Origin: Herbaspirillum sp. ST 5-3 | GTDB taxonomy: Bacteria; Pseudomonadota; Gammaproteobacteria; Burkholderiales; Burkholderiaceae_D | DNA: 64,000 nt | Direction of reading: 5' to 3' | Assembly (NCBI RefSeq): GCF_004804275.1 | Contig: NZ_STGI01000001.1 | Span: 558,001 to 622,000, forward strand | In this document: positions 44,419-52,181 of the stretch, in pieces | Numbering within the stretch: the first letter of the stretch is position 1 | Layout of the letters: the number at the start of each line of letters is the position of its first letter | Made by a program: the position numbers and the translations under genes | Notes under the pieces: model-generated | Told to the model about the DNA's origin: nothing | The model's database searches: none | Seen by the model: only the letters and a program-made list of their open reading frames with translations

Positions 44419-45195
44419 ATGCTAGAACTGCTCAGTGATCCGCAAGTCTGGATCGCGTTTTTTACGTTGACCGCGCTGGAGTTGGTACTCGGTATCGACA
44501 ACATCATTTTCATTTCGATCCTGGTCGACAAACTGCCGGCGGCCAAACGCGAAATGACACGCCGTCTCGGCCTGTTCTTTGCGATGTTCATGCGTATCGG
44601 CCTGCTGCTGACGCTTTCCTGGCTGGTCGGCATGACGGCACCGCTGTTTTCCGTGGCTGGCTATGGTTTTTCGGGGCGCGACATTGTGCTGCTGTGCGGC
44701 GGCCTGTTCCTGCTGTGGAAGAGCGTCGGCGAAATCCATGAAACCTTCGAGGGCGCCGAAGGCGGAAGCGCTGCCGCAATCAGGCGTACCTTCATCGGCG
44801 TCGTGCTGCAAATCATGGTGATCGACCTGGTGTTTTCGCTCGACTCCATCATCACCGCCGTCGGCATGGTCGACCAGATCGCCGTGATGATCGCCGCCGT
44901 GGTCGCTTCAGTCAGCCTGATGATGCTGTTTGCCAGCCCGATCGGTCGCTTCATTTCCGAGCACCCGACCATCAAGATGCTGGCTCTGTCCTTCCTGGTG
45001 GTGGTCGCGGTGGTGCTGATCGCGGAAGGTTTCGGACACCATGTGCCGAAGGGGTATATCTATGCGGCGATGGCCTTCTCGCTGATGGTGGAAATGCTCA
45101 ACATCCGCCTGCGGAAACGCAGCGCGCATGCGCATGCTTCGCCGACGCACTTCGTGCATGACGACCGGGCGACAAAACCCCGAGCGCCGCAGTGA
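44419..45195 (+). CDS. TerC-family membrane protein (metal/tellurite-resistance type)
   Basis: 258 residues with seven TM helices. Signature TALELVLGIDNIIFISILV holds the conserved Glu/Asp/Asn, mirrored in the second half by VIDLVFSLDSIITAVGM. Members such as Alx export Mn2+ or support metal loading of exported proteins. The leader between the upstream terminator and the ATG is too short for a Mn riboswitch. C-terminal tail His-rich (SAHAHASPTHFVHDD). Confidence 0.9.
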   Translation: MLELLSDPQVWIAFFTLTALELVLGIDNIIFISILVDKLPAAKREMTRRLGLFFAMFMRIGLLLTLSWLVGMTAPLFSVAGYGFSGRDIVLLCGGLFLLWKSVGEIHETFEGAEGGSAAAIRRTFIGVVLQIMVIDLVFSLDSIITAVGMVDQIAVMIAAVVASVSLMMLFASPIGRFISEHPTIKMLALSFLVVVAVVLIAEGFGHHVPKGYIYAAMAFSLMVEMLNIRLRKRSAHAHASPTHFVHDDRATKPRAPQ

Positions 45196-45280
45196 GCGTT
45201 TCCGGTTCAGGATCTGGCACGACGAACTCGACCGGTCTGCCGTCTCCGCCATACGGCTTGCCAGCGGAAACGGCAACCTT

Positions 45281-45682
45281 TCAGACGGCAAGAGCGGTGT
45301 TCTTGCGCAAGCCGACATATTCCAGTTCCGCCAGCACGGCAACAGCCAGCGCCTGCGCCGCGACGAAGGCCGTCCCCGCCAAGTTGGGCGTGACCCATCC
45401 GGACAACAGCAGCGCGATACTGTCGACCACCCACAGTGCATTGCCCAGGATGACCGCCCAGACCCAGCGCGGCGAGACTTGCTCGCGCGTGCCGACATAG
45501 GCGACCAGCGCGGCAAACGGCAGCAGGATCAAACCGGCTTCGCGCAATAGCGCGGACGGCAGTCCGAGCAGCGGCGCAAGAAAACCGGCATCGAGCGTGA
45601 GCAGCAGGCCGGTGCCGAAACTGGTCAGCGCGTCGGCCAGCAGCACGCGGCGCAGGAAGGATGAGGATTGGGTATTGAACAT
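45281..45682 (-). CDS. Four-helix membrane protein, unknown
   Basis: 133 residues, four TM helices, no charged catalytic motif. Opens MFNTQSSSFLRRVLLADALTS. It resembles the many small SPW/DoxX-like proteins only in layout. Start 45682 follows the first TM-compatible Met. It lies 26 bp downstream of the double-SnoaL gene on the same strand, so the two probably form an operon. Confidence 0.65.
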   Translation of the reverse strand: MFNTQSSSFLRRVLLADALTSFGTGLLLTLDAGFLAPLLGLPSALLREAGLILLPFAALVAYVGTREQVSPRWVWAVILGNALWVVDSIALLLSGWVTPNLAGTAFVAAQALAVAVLAELEYVGLRKNTALAV

Positions 45683-45708
45683 GGCAAGCTCCTTGGTGAA
45701 TGAAGAAA

Positions 45709-46491
45709 TCAGACGGCTGCGCGCTGACGCGAATGCGACGCGGCCAGCACCTGGATCAAGGGGTGGTCGCAAAAGATCCGGTTCTCCGCGACCAGTCCGT
45801 CACGCACACGTACGCGGTCGACGCCGGTGAATTCGAAGGGCGCGTCATCGAAGCTGCCGCGCGCAATCCAGCGGATGAACACACAGTCGCCGTTGGCGGC
45901 ATGCTCGGCCACTTCCAGGCGAAAGTCCGGCACCATTGCGATCAGCTCGGCGATGCGCTGCGTATATGCGTCCACGCCGCGCACCGGTTCGCTGCCCGGC
46001 CAGTAGCCGACCACGTCCGGCGCAAGCGCGCGCGGCACCAGCGCGGGATTCGGCTTGGCCCAGAACGCCGCGAAACTGTCGACCGACCAGCCATGCTTCT
46101 TCTGCACCGGCGCCTCCGGCATGGGATCGAAAAAGCCGGTCAGCTTGCATAAACGGCCATCGGCCACGACGCCGAAATCGGTGCCTTGCGCGCGCATCGC
46201 GTCCGGCGCGTCGGCATCGACAGGCGCAAGCCGCCATACGAAGCGCACGCGATCCTGCAAGGCATCGATGTCGCCATGGCGCGATACGCGATGCGCGGGA
46301 AAACGCTGCTGCATGGCGGCGATCATCGCGTCGATGCCATCATGTCCATAGGCGTGCGTCAGCGGATCAAGAAAATCCGCATCCTCGGTGAATACCTGCG
46401 CGATCAATGCGCGGCGGCGCGGCGCATCGGTCTCGCTCCATACCGCGATATAGCGCTCAATCAATTCGTTCAATTCGGTCTGTTCGCTCAT
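45709..46491 (-). CDS. Tandem SnoaL/NTF2-like protein
   Basis: 260 residues made of two NTF2-like folds: about 5-130 (LIERYIAVWSETDAPRRRAL, FTEDADFLDPL, GFFDP) and about 140-255 (FAAFWAKPNPALVPRALAPD, GYWPGSEPVRGVDAY, CVFIRWIARGSF, FCDHPLIQVL). Such folds act as isomerases, hydrolases or ligand binders. Start 46491 has SD GGAG. It diverges from an XRE/MmyB regulator gene 138 bp away, which probably controls it. Confidence 0.75.
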   Translation of the reverse strand: MSEQTELNELIERYIAVWSETDAPRRRALIAQVFTEDADFLDPLTHAYGHDGIDAMIAAMQQRFPAHRVSRHGDIDALQDRVRFVWRLAPVDADAPDAMRAQGTDFGVVADGRLCKLTGFFDPMPEAPVQKKHGWSVDSFAAFWAKPNPALVPRALAPDVVGYWPGSEPVRGVDAYTQRIAELIAMVPDFRLEVAEHAANGDCVFIRWIARGSFDDAPFEFTGVDRVRVRDGLVAENRIFCDHPLIQVLAASHSRQRAAV

Positions 46492-46629
46492 GTCTGGCTC
46501 CATGCATGCAGTTGGAAAGTCCGCTTGCAGCAGTCGATTGTGTGCTGCGACGGTGACTGCATGTTCGTGCACGATGCGCGGCAAGTCGATTACGTCGGAG
46601 GTAATGGGAAGGCTTGAGCGAGTTGCGCT

Positions 46630-47451
46630 ATGATCGACGCCATCATGTCAACCACCCGTCCTGTCGGAGAATTCCTGCGCGAATGGCGCCAGCGCCGTCG
46701 CCTGAGCCAGCTCGACCTCGCACTCGAGGCCGAGATCTCGACGCGCCACTTGAGCTTCATGGAAACAGGGCGCGCAACACCCAGCCGCGAGATGGTGCTG
46801 CGCCTGGCCGAACGCCTCGATATTCCGCTCAGGGAACGCAACACGCTGCTGGTTGCCGCCGGTTTTGCGCCGCTCTTTCCTGAGCGGAAGCTGGAAGATC
46901 CGGCACTGGAACCGGCACGCAAGGCGATGGAACTGGTGCTGGCGGGACACGAGCCTTATCCGGCGCTGGCGGTCGATCGTCACTGGAACCTGATCGCGTC
47001 CAACAAATCGGTGCCGCCGCTGTTGGCCGGTGTTGCACCCTTCCTGCTGCAAGGGCCGGTCAACGTGCTGCGCCTGAGCCTCCATCCGGAGGGTGTCGCG
47101 CCGCGCATTACGAACTATTGGGAATGGCGCGCGCATCTGTTCGAGCGGCTGCGACACCAGATCGGCATCAGCGCCGATCCGGTCTTGATCGAGTTGATGA
47201 ATGAACTGGCGGAATATCCTGCGCCGGCCGGTGTCGTTCCGCATGCGAATACCGCCGGACAGGAATACGCCGGCGTGGTGGTGCCGTTTCAGCTGCGCAC
47301 GGAAACCGGAACTTTGTCCTTCATCAGCACCACCACGGTGTTCGGCACGCCGATTGATGTCACCTTGTCGGAATTGGCACTGGAGACTTTCTTTCCCGCC
47401 GATGCGGCGACCGCGGAAGTGCTGCGTTCGCTAGCGGCAAACGCTGCATGA
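46630..47451 (+). CDS. XRE-family regulator with MmyB-like ligand domain
   Basis: 273 residues. HTH (about 12-70): FLREWRQRRRLSQLDLALEA and EISTRHLSFMETGRATPSREM. The C-terminal MmyB domain (about 95-265), with ALAVDRHWNLIASNKSVPPL and RLSLHPEGVAPRITNYWEW, belongs to a PAS-like fold found to bind fatty acids in actinobacterial members. A start at 46645 (MSTTRPVGEFL) is also possible. Stop codons of this gene and the TIM-barrel gene are 2 bp apart. Confidence 0.85.
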   Translation: MIDAIMSTTRPVGEFLREWRQRRRLSQLDLALEAEISTRHLSFMETGRATPSREMVLRLAERLDIPLRERNTLLVAAGFAPLFPERKLEDPALEPARKAMELVLAGHEPYPALAVDRHWNLIASNKSVPPLLAGVAPFLLQGPVNVLRLSLHPEGVAPRITNYWEWRAHLFERLRHQIGISADPVLIELMNELAEYPAPAGVVPHANTAGQEYAGVVVPFQLRTETGTLSFISTTTVFGTPIDVTLSELALETFFPADAATAEVLRSLAANAA

Positions 47452-47453
47452 AC

Positions 47454-48140
47454 TCAGCCGCGCTGCGTCATTTCAAGGATTGCCTGGACCTGTGTTTTCA
47501 GCGCATCTTCAATTGCAGCAGACGACGGCAGGAAACAGCGATCGAACACGGCGCTGCCGATCGTGAAGGCCCATGCACCGGCGCCGCACATGGCTTGAAT
47601 GCGTTGCTCGCAATCGATACTGCCGGCGGTGATGACAGGCAGGTCGACGGCTGCGATCACCTTGCGCGCGAGTTCCTCCGCATCCCCTGAAAAACGATAG
47701 GCGAGCAGATCGAGCCCGTGCACGCCCGGCAGCGACGCGAGGCGGCGGGCGTCATTCACCACTTCGTCGATGCTGCCGACAAGTTGCGTCGGATGTCCGA
47801 CCGTCTCGCCGCAGAATGGAAAATAGCGGATGCCGCTGCCGCGCAACAATGGCGCCGCCTCTTCCGCATGGTGCCCGCCCAGCAGATAATCGACACCGAG
47901 TTCGAGCGCCGCATGCACCGACCGCAACTCCGCATCGCGCGTGGTGCTGACGACTTCCAGCATCACTTGCCGCCCATCGCGATGCATGTCCCGGGTCAAC
48001 GCGGCCAGTTCGGCAAACGGCAGGCCGATGTCCTTGAAGCCGACGTATCGCACGCCAGTCTGCGCGACCTCCGCGTACGCCGCCTGCGCGTGCGCGACCG
48101 TCCGGTCGTTACGGGTCAGCATCAGGATGAATTGCGCCAT
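47454..48140 (-). CDS. TIM-barrel protein of unknown function, possible end of stressosome operon
   Basis: 228 residues with alternating beta/alpha pattern: FILMLTRNDRTVAHAQ, VRYVGFKDIGLP, GRQVMLEVVSTTRD, VDYLLGGHH, and a phosphate-binding end LPVITAGSID then GAWAFTIGSAVFDRCF, as in HisA/TrpC-like barrels. I do not recognise a specific enzyme. It starts 33 bp after the GGDEF-EAL stop with SD GAGGA, so it may be cotranscribed with the stressosome genes; alternatively it has its own promoter. Confidence 0.6.
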   Translation of the reverse strand: MAQFILMLTRNDRTVAHAQAAYAEVAQTGVRYVGFKDIGLPFAELAALTRDMHRDGRQVMLEVVSTTRDAELRSVHAALELGVDYLLGGHHAEEAAPLLRGSGIRYFPFCGETVGHPTQLVGSIDEVVNDARRLASLPGVHGLDLLAYRFSGDAEELARKVIAAVDLPVITAGSIDCEQRIQAMCGAGAWAFTIGSAVFDRCFLPSSAAIEDALKTQVQAILEMTQRG

Positions 48141-48173
48141 CGTGCTTTCCTCGCCTTGCCTTCCTGCCGGCGC

Positions 48174-50801
48174 TTACTGCGCTGCCAGCATCGGTCCGAT
48201 CTGCCTGCTGGGCAAGGGGACACTGCAGTAAAAGCCCTGCAACTGATCGCAGCGCAGCAACTTCAGCAGCTTGGCCTGTTCCTCATCGTCGACCCCTTCC
48301 GCGATCACGCTCAGTTCGAGCGAATGGGCGAGCGAGATCACCGAACTCACGATGGCCAGGCCTGACGGGCTGCGGTTCATGTTGATCACGAAGGAGCGGT
48401 CGATCTTCAGCAGATCGATGGGCAGGCGCGTGAGGTAGCTGAGCGAGGAATAGCCGGTGCCGAAATCATCGATCGCGATCTTCATGCCCATATCCTTGGC
48501 CGCGCGCAGCTTCTCGATATTCTGGTCGATATTTTCCATCAGAATGCTTTCGGTGATTTCCAGGTCGAGCATGCGTGTGCCGTCCGGGATCTGCTCGCCG
48601 ATGCTCTTGAGCGAATCGACGAAATCCCGATGCCGCAGTTGCACCACCGAGACATTGACGGCGATCGGCGGCGGCGTCAGCCCTTGCGACACCCAGCTCT
48701 TGTAATCGGAAATCGCCTTTTCCATGATCCATTGGCCGACCGGCAGGATCATGCCCGTCTCTTCCAGGATCGGAATGAAGGAAGACGGCAGTATCAGCTC
48801 CGATGCCGATTGCTGCCAGCGCAGCAGGCATTCCAGCCCGACCACGCGATCGCTGCCGGTATGGATTTTCGGCTGGTAGTACAAGGTGAATTCGCCGCGC
48901 TCGAGCGCGCGGTACAAACGGTTCTCCAGTGTCAGGCGTTTCGCCACGCTGGCATTCATCTCGCGCCGGTAGAACAGATAGGTATCGCCGTTCTTCTGCG
49001 CTTTCTTGAGCGCGATCTCGGCATTCTTGTAGAGCGTGTCGCGATCCGCGCCGTCGCTCGGGAACAAGGAGATCCCGGCTTTCACCGCGACGTACAGCTC
49101 GTAGCCGCTGACTTCGAACACCGGCTTGAAACAGCCTGCAATCAACCGTTCCAGCATGTGGGCCGCATCGGCCGCGCCCTTGATATCGGCCAGCATGATT
49201 GCGAATACGTCGCCGCCAATATGCGCCAGCGTATCGTGCGAGGAAACGAGGCGCTGCAGCCGCGCGGCCGCCTGCTTGAGCAGCGCGTCGCCGATATGGC
49301 GCCCGAAGCTGTCGTTGACGTTGGAGAAGCGTTCGATGTCGAACAGCAGCACCGCCATGGTGCGTTTCTCATGCCGGGCGACCTCGATCTGGCGCTGCAG
49401 GCGGTCGAAGAACAGGTCGCGGTTGGGAAGATTGGTCAGCGCATCGTAGTAGGCGAGATAATTGATCTGCTCTTCCTTGATGATGTGGTTGAGCGCATAG
49501 GAAATATCGTCCGCGAGTTCGGACAGCAGCTTCATTTCTTCGCGATCGAAGAAACGGATTTCGCTTGCGTACAGGCAGAGTACGCCGATCGGATGCCCGG
49601 ATTCGCACAAGGGCAGGACCACCAGGGAGTGATAGCCCATCTCCAGGAATTCGCGCTTGAAGCTCAGCCGCCGGTCATGCTCGATGTCGTTGCAAACCAC
49701 CGGCTTGCTGCAGTCCACGACGCGCGTGATGACCGAGCGCTCCATCAATACGCGCGCGGAAGCTCCGGAAGTCACCTTGCATGAACCATTTCCCACCGCG
49801 AGGCTGGAAACCGCCAGCGCGTCGGGTTTGCCGAAACCAACCCAGGCCATCTTGAACTTGCCCTGCTCAACCGCCACGCGGCACACTTCCTGCATCAGTT
49901 CCTGGCGGTCGTTGATGCGGATGATGGCCGCATTGATGGCGCTGGTGATGCCCTGGATGCGGCTCAGGCGCGCGATCTTGCGTTCCTGGTTCTTGCGCTC
50001 GGTAATCACCTCGGTGAACATGATGATGCCGCCGATCTCGCCCTGGTCGGTATACCAGGGATGCACTTCCCAGCGCACCCAGTCGATCGAGCCGTCGGCG
50101 CGGCTGAACTGCACTTCATCGCGCTTGTCGACGTCGCCGGCGAGGCAGCGTCGATAGATCTCGCGCCATTCCGGCGGCGTTTCCGGAAACACTTCGTAGT
50201 GCGACAAGCCGGTGATGTCGCGGTCGCCGAGGCGATAGTCGACATGCCAGCGCGGACTCACCAGCACGTAACGCATCTCCTTGTCGAGCATCGCGACGGC
50301 GGCCGGATTGTGCTTGATGAACAGGCGCATGCGCTCTTCGCTCAGATGCAGCGCCTGGCTTTGCTGACGCAAGGTTTCATTGAGGGTGCGCAATTGTGAA
50401 ATGGTTTCCACATAGCCGCGATGCATCATGTCGAACGGTGCCAGCGCCTGTCCCAGGAACTCTGCCGCCTTCGCCAGCAAGTGAATGCCATCCTCGTCGA
50501 ACGATAATTTTTTTCGGAATTCGTCCGACAGCAATGCCGACTGGTGAATTTCATTCAGGTTGAGTACGCTTAACTGACTGGTCGCGCCGCGCCTTCCGAG
50601 CTCATAGGCATGCAGCAAGGCGGCTTCATCGCTTTCGCCCCGCAGATATTCAAGCAATGCCATCCGGTACTCATTCTGGTATTCCACGTACTCGCTGTCG
50701 GGAGCGTTATCCCGTGCAATATCTCGCTGGGGATTGTTGCGCGACGCGAGAGAATAGGTCAGTTGCGTACGCCTGTGGAATCCTTGTTTTCGCCTGTCCA
50801 T
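48174..50801 (-). CDS. RsbU-N-terminal domain / PAS / GAF / degenerate GGDEF / EAL protein (stressosome output)
   Basis: 875 residues. Residues about 40-120 (MALLEYLRGESDEAALLHAY, ELGRRGATSQLSVLNLNEIH) match the N-terminal domain by which RsbU phosphatase recruits the RsbT kinase. Then PAS (about 150-285), GAF (about 305-455), GGDEF and EAL. The cyclase motif is GGDVF (529-533), so synthesis is unlikely. The EAL motif is ECL (657-659), but ITESILM and DDFGTGYSSLSYLTRLPI are kept, so phosphodiesterase activity is possible. Its start overlaps rsbX by 43 bp. I infer that RsbT released from the stressosome binds and switches this protein. Confidence 0.88.
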   Translation of the reverse strand: MDRRKQGFHRRTQLTYSLASRNNPQRDIARDNAPDSEYVEYQNEYRMALLEYLRGESDEAALLHAYELGRRGATSQLSVLNLNEIHQSALLSDEFRKKLSFDEDGIHLLAKAAEFLGQALAPFDMMHRGYVETISQLRTLNETLRQQSQALHLSEERMRLFIKHNPAAVAMLDKEMRYVLVSPRWHVDYRLGDRDITGLSHYEVFPETPPEWREIYRRCLAGDVDKRDEVQFSRADGSIDWVRWEVHPWYTDQGEIGGIIMFTEVITERKNQERKIARLSRIQGITSAINAAIIRINDRQELMQEVCRVAVEQGKFKMAWVGFGKPDALAVSSLAVGNGSCKVTSGASARVLMERSVITRVVDCSKPVVCNDIEHDRRLSFKREFLEMGYHSLVVLPLCESGHPIGVLCLYASEIRFFDREEMKLLSELADDISYALNHIIKEEQINYLAYYDALTNLPNRDLFFDRLQRQIEVARHEKRTMAVLLFDIERFSNVNDSFGRHIGDALLKQAAARLQRLVSSHDTLAHIGGDVFAIMLADIKGAADAAHMLERLIAGCFKPVFEVSGYELYVAVKAGISLFPSDGADRDTLYKNAEIALKKAQKNGDTYLFYRREMNASVAKRLTLENRLYRALERGEFTLYYQPKIHTGSDRVVGLECLLRWQQSASELILPSSFIPILEETGMILPVGQWIMEKAISDYKSWVSQGLTPPPIAVNVSVVQLRHRDFVDSLKSIGEQIPDGTRMLDLEITESILMENIDQNIEKLRAAKDMGMKIAIDDFGTGYSSLSYLTRLPIDLLKIDRSFVINMNRSPSGLAIVSSVISLAHSLELSVIAEGVDDEEQAKLLKLLRCDQLQGFYCSVPLPSRQIGPMLAAQ

Positions 50802-51394
50802 TGCACCCCCAGCACCAATGCGTCGTCGGTATCGCGTGCATGTGCGTAAAAAATTTGATTCACCAACTGCTGCGGTTGTTCCACGTGCCGCAGGCCATGC
50901 AGGAATGCGCTGCAGATGCCATCGGTGGCGAACAGCAGGAAATCGCCGGGGCAGATCGGCAAGCTTGCCGGCGCCAGAGCAGGCAGACGATCGCCGACGA
51001 TGCCGCCGCGCGGCAGGATGGAGACCGGCTTGGCGTCGGGCTCAGCACGCAGCAGCATGCCTTCCACATTGCCAACCGCCACCCAGCTCAGCGTATTATC
51101 GGACGCATTGATGGACGCCGCAGTCAGGACCGCGCCGCGCGTTTTTCTGAGTTCCTGGTGGCAGCGCTGGATCAGGATAGCCAGTGGCTCATCGGCGTGA
51201 TCGGCCAGCGTGGAAACCGCGGCTTTGGCCGCGATGCAGGCATCCTCACCATGCCCAAGGCCATCAACGACCGCGATCAGCACGCCTCGTGCATGCGGCG
51301 CGATCACATACTGATCTCCTGACTCGCGCTCTCCCGGCATCGGCCGTGCTGCAACCCAATACTGCAAGAACGGCATGCTGCCGGAAGAGATCAT
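50759..51394 (-). CDS. rsbX: RsbX-like PP2C phosphatase of the stressosome
   Basis: 211 residues of the SpoIIE/PP2C fold. Metal-binding Asp in ESGDQYV (Asp27) and VVDGLGHGE (Asp44), then FLLFATDGI and DDALVLGV. RsbX removes phosphate from RsbS and RsbR and so resets the stressosome. It starts 4 bp after the rsbT stop and overlaps the GGDEF-EAL gene. Single-domain length is normal for RsbX and too short for RsbU. Confidence 0.85.
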   Translation of the reverse strand: MISSGSMPFLQYWVAARPMPGERESGDQYVIAPHARGVLIAVVDGLGHGEDACIAAKAAVSTLADHADEPLAILIQRCHQELRKTRGAVLTAASINASDNTLSWVAVGNVEGMLLRAEPDAKPVSILPRGGIVGDRLPALAPASLPICPGDFLLFATDGICSAFLHGLRHVEQPQQLVNQIFYAHARDTDDALVLGVQWTGENKDSTGVRN

Positions 51395-51398
51395 GCGG

Positions 51399-51803
51399 TC
51401 ACCGTTCCCATTTCTTCATTGTGATCACGGTCCCCTTGCCCACTTCGGAAACAATGTCGAATTCATCCATCAAGCGCTTGGCGCCGGGCAAACCGATGCC
51501 CAAGCCCTGCGAGGTCGTGTAGCCGTCCTGCATCGCCAGGCCAAGGTCCGGAATGCCCGGCCCCTGATCGCGCACGATGACGAGGATGCCGCGCTTGCCG
51601 CCCTGCTCCACGATCTTGAGGTGGATACAGCCCGACTTCGCATACAGTACGGTATTGCGCGCAATCTCCGAAATGGCGGTCGCGACGATGGTGCGCTCGG
51701 TATTGCTGAACCTTAATAATCCAGCCAGTTCTTTTCCGTATTGGCGTGCCTTCAGCACGTCGAGATCGGACCTGACCGGAATCGCCGTTTCATGTTCGGC
51801 CAT
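51399..51803 (-). CDS. rsbT: RsbT-like serine/threonine kinase
   Basis: 134-residue GHKL-fold kinase that phosphorylates RsbS and RsbR and then leaves the stressosome to bind its output partner. N-box TAISEIARNTVLYA (Glu46, Asn50), G1 box RDQGPGIPD (Asp79), G2 box GLGIGLPGAKRLMDEF. The start at 51803 (MAEHETAIPV) lines up with the usual RsbT N-terminus and overlaps rsbS by 14 bp. Starts at 51827 or 51851 would add 8 or 16 residues. Confidence 0.88.
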   Translation of the reverse strand: MAEHETAIPVRSDLDVLKARQYGKELAGLLRFSNTERTIVATAISEIARNTVLYAKSGCIHLKIVEQGGKRGILVIVRDQGPGIPDLGLAMQDGYTTSQGLGIGLPGAKRLMDEFDIVSEVGKGTVITMKKWER

Positions 51804-52170
51804 TGACGTTATCACTTCGCGCTCCATTGGACCGTAGAATCGAAAGCCCATCCTCCAGATCCAGTGCCAAAATAGTGTCCTCGAGCGTCAGGCCGAGCTG
51901 CACCATCGAAATTGCCACATCGGGTTGAATGCCGGCGACCACGGTTTTCGCGCCGAGCAGCTTGGTCATGTGCGCTATGCTGCGCAGCGTGCGTGCGGCG
52001 AAGGAATCCATGATGTCGAGCACGGTGACGTCGATGAGAACGCCACGCGAACGGAATTGCCGTACCTTGCCTATCAGTTGATCGCGCAGCGCCAGCAACT
52101 CCTGATCGGTCAGTTCTCCCTGAATGGACGCAATCAGGAAGTGCTCCTGTTTCAAGATGGGGACAAGCAT
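51790..52170 (-). CDS. rsbS: RsbS-like STAS scaffold protein
   Basis: 126 residues, a single STAS domain, the core of the stressosome shell. VPILKQEHFLIASIQGELTD is the typical opening, and the phospho-acceptor Ser56 sits in LDIMDSFAARTL, as in Bacillus RsbS. The ATG at 52170 has AAGG seven bases upstream. A TTG at 52185 overlapping the rsbR stop (TTGA) or an ATG at 52176 are possible alternatives. Confidence 0.87.
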   Translation of the reverse strand: MLVPILKQEHFLIASIQGELTDQELLALRDQLIGKVRQFRSRGVLIDVTVLDIMDSFAARTLRSIAHMTKLLGAKTVVAGIQPDVAISMVQLGLTLEDTILALDLEDGLSILRSNGARSDNVNGRT

Positions 52171-52181
52171 CGGCATGCCTT

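Noticed and set aside
50759-51394. Calling the PP2C protein RsbU
   Set aside because: It is a single-domain PP2C without the RsbT-binding N-terminal domain, which instead sits on the GGDEF-EAL protein; RsbX fits better.
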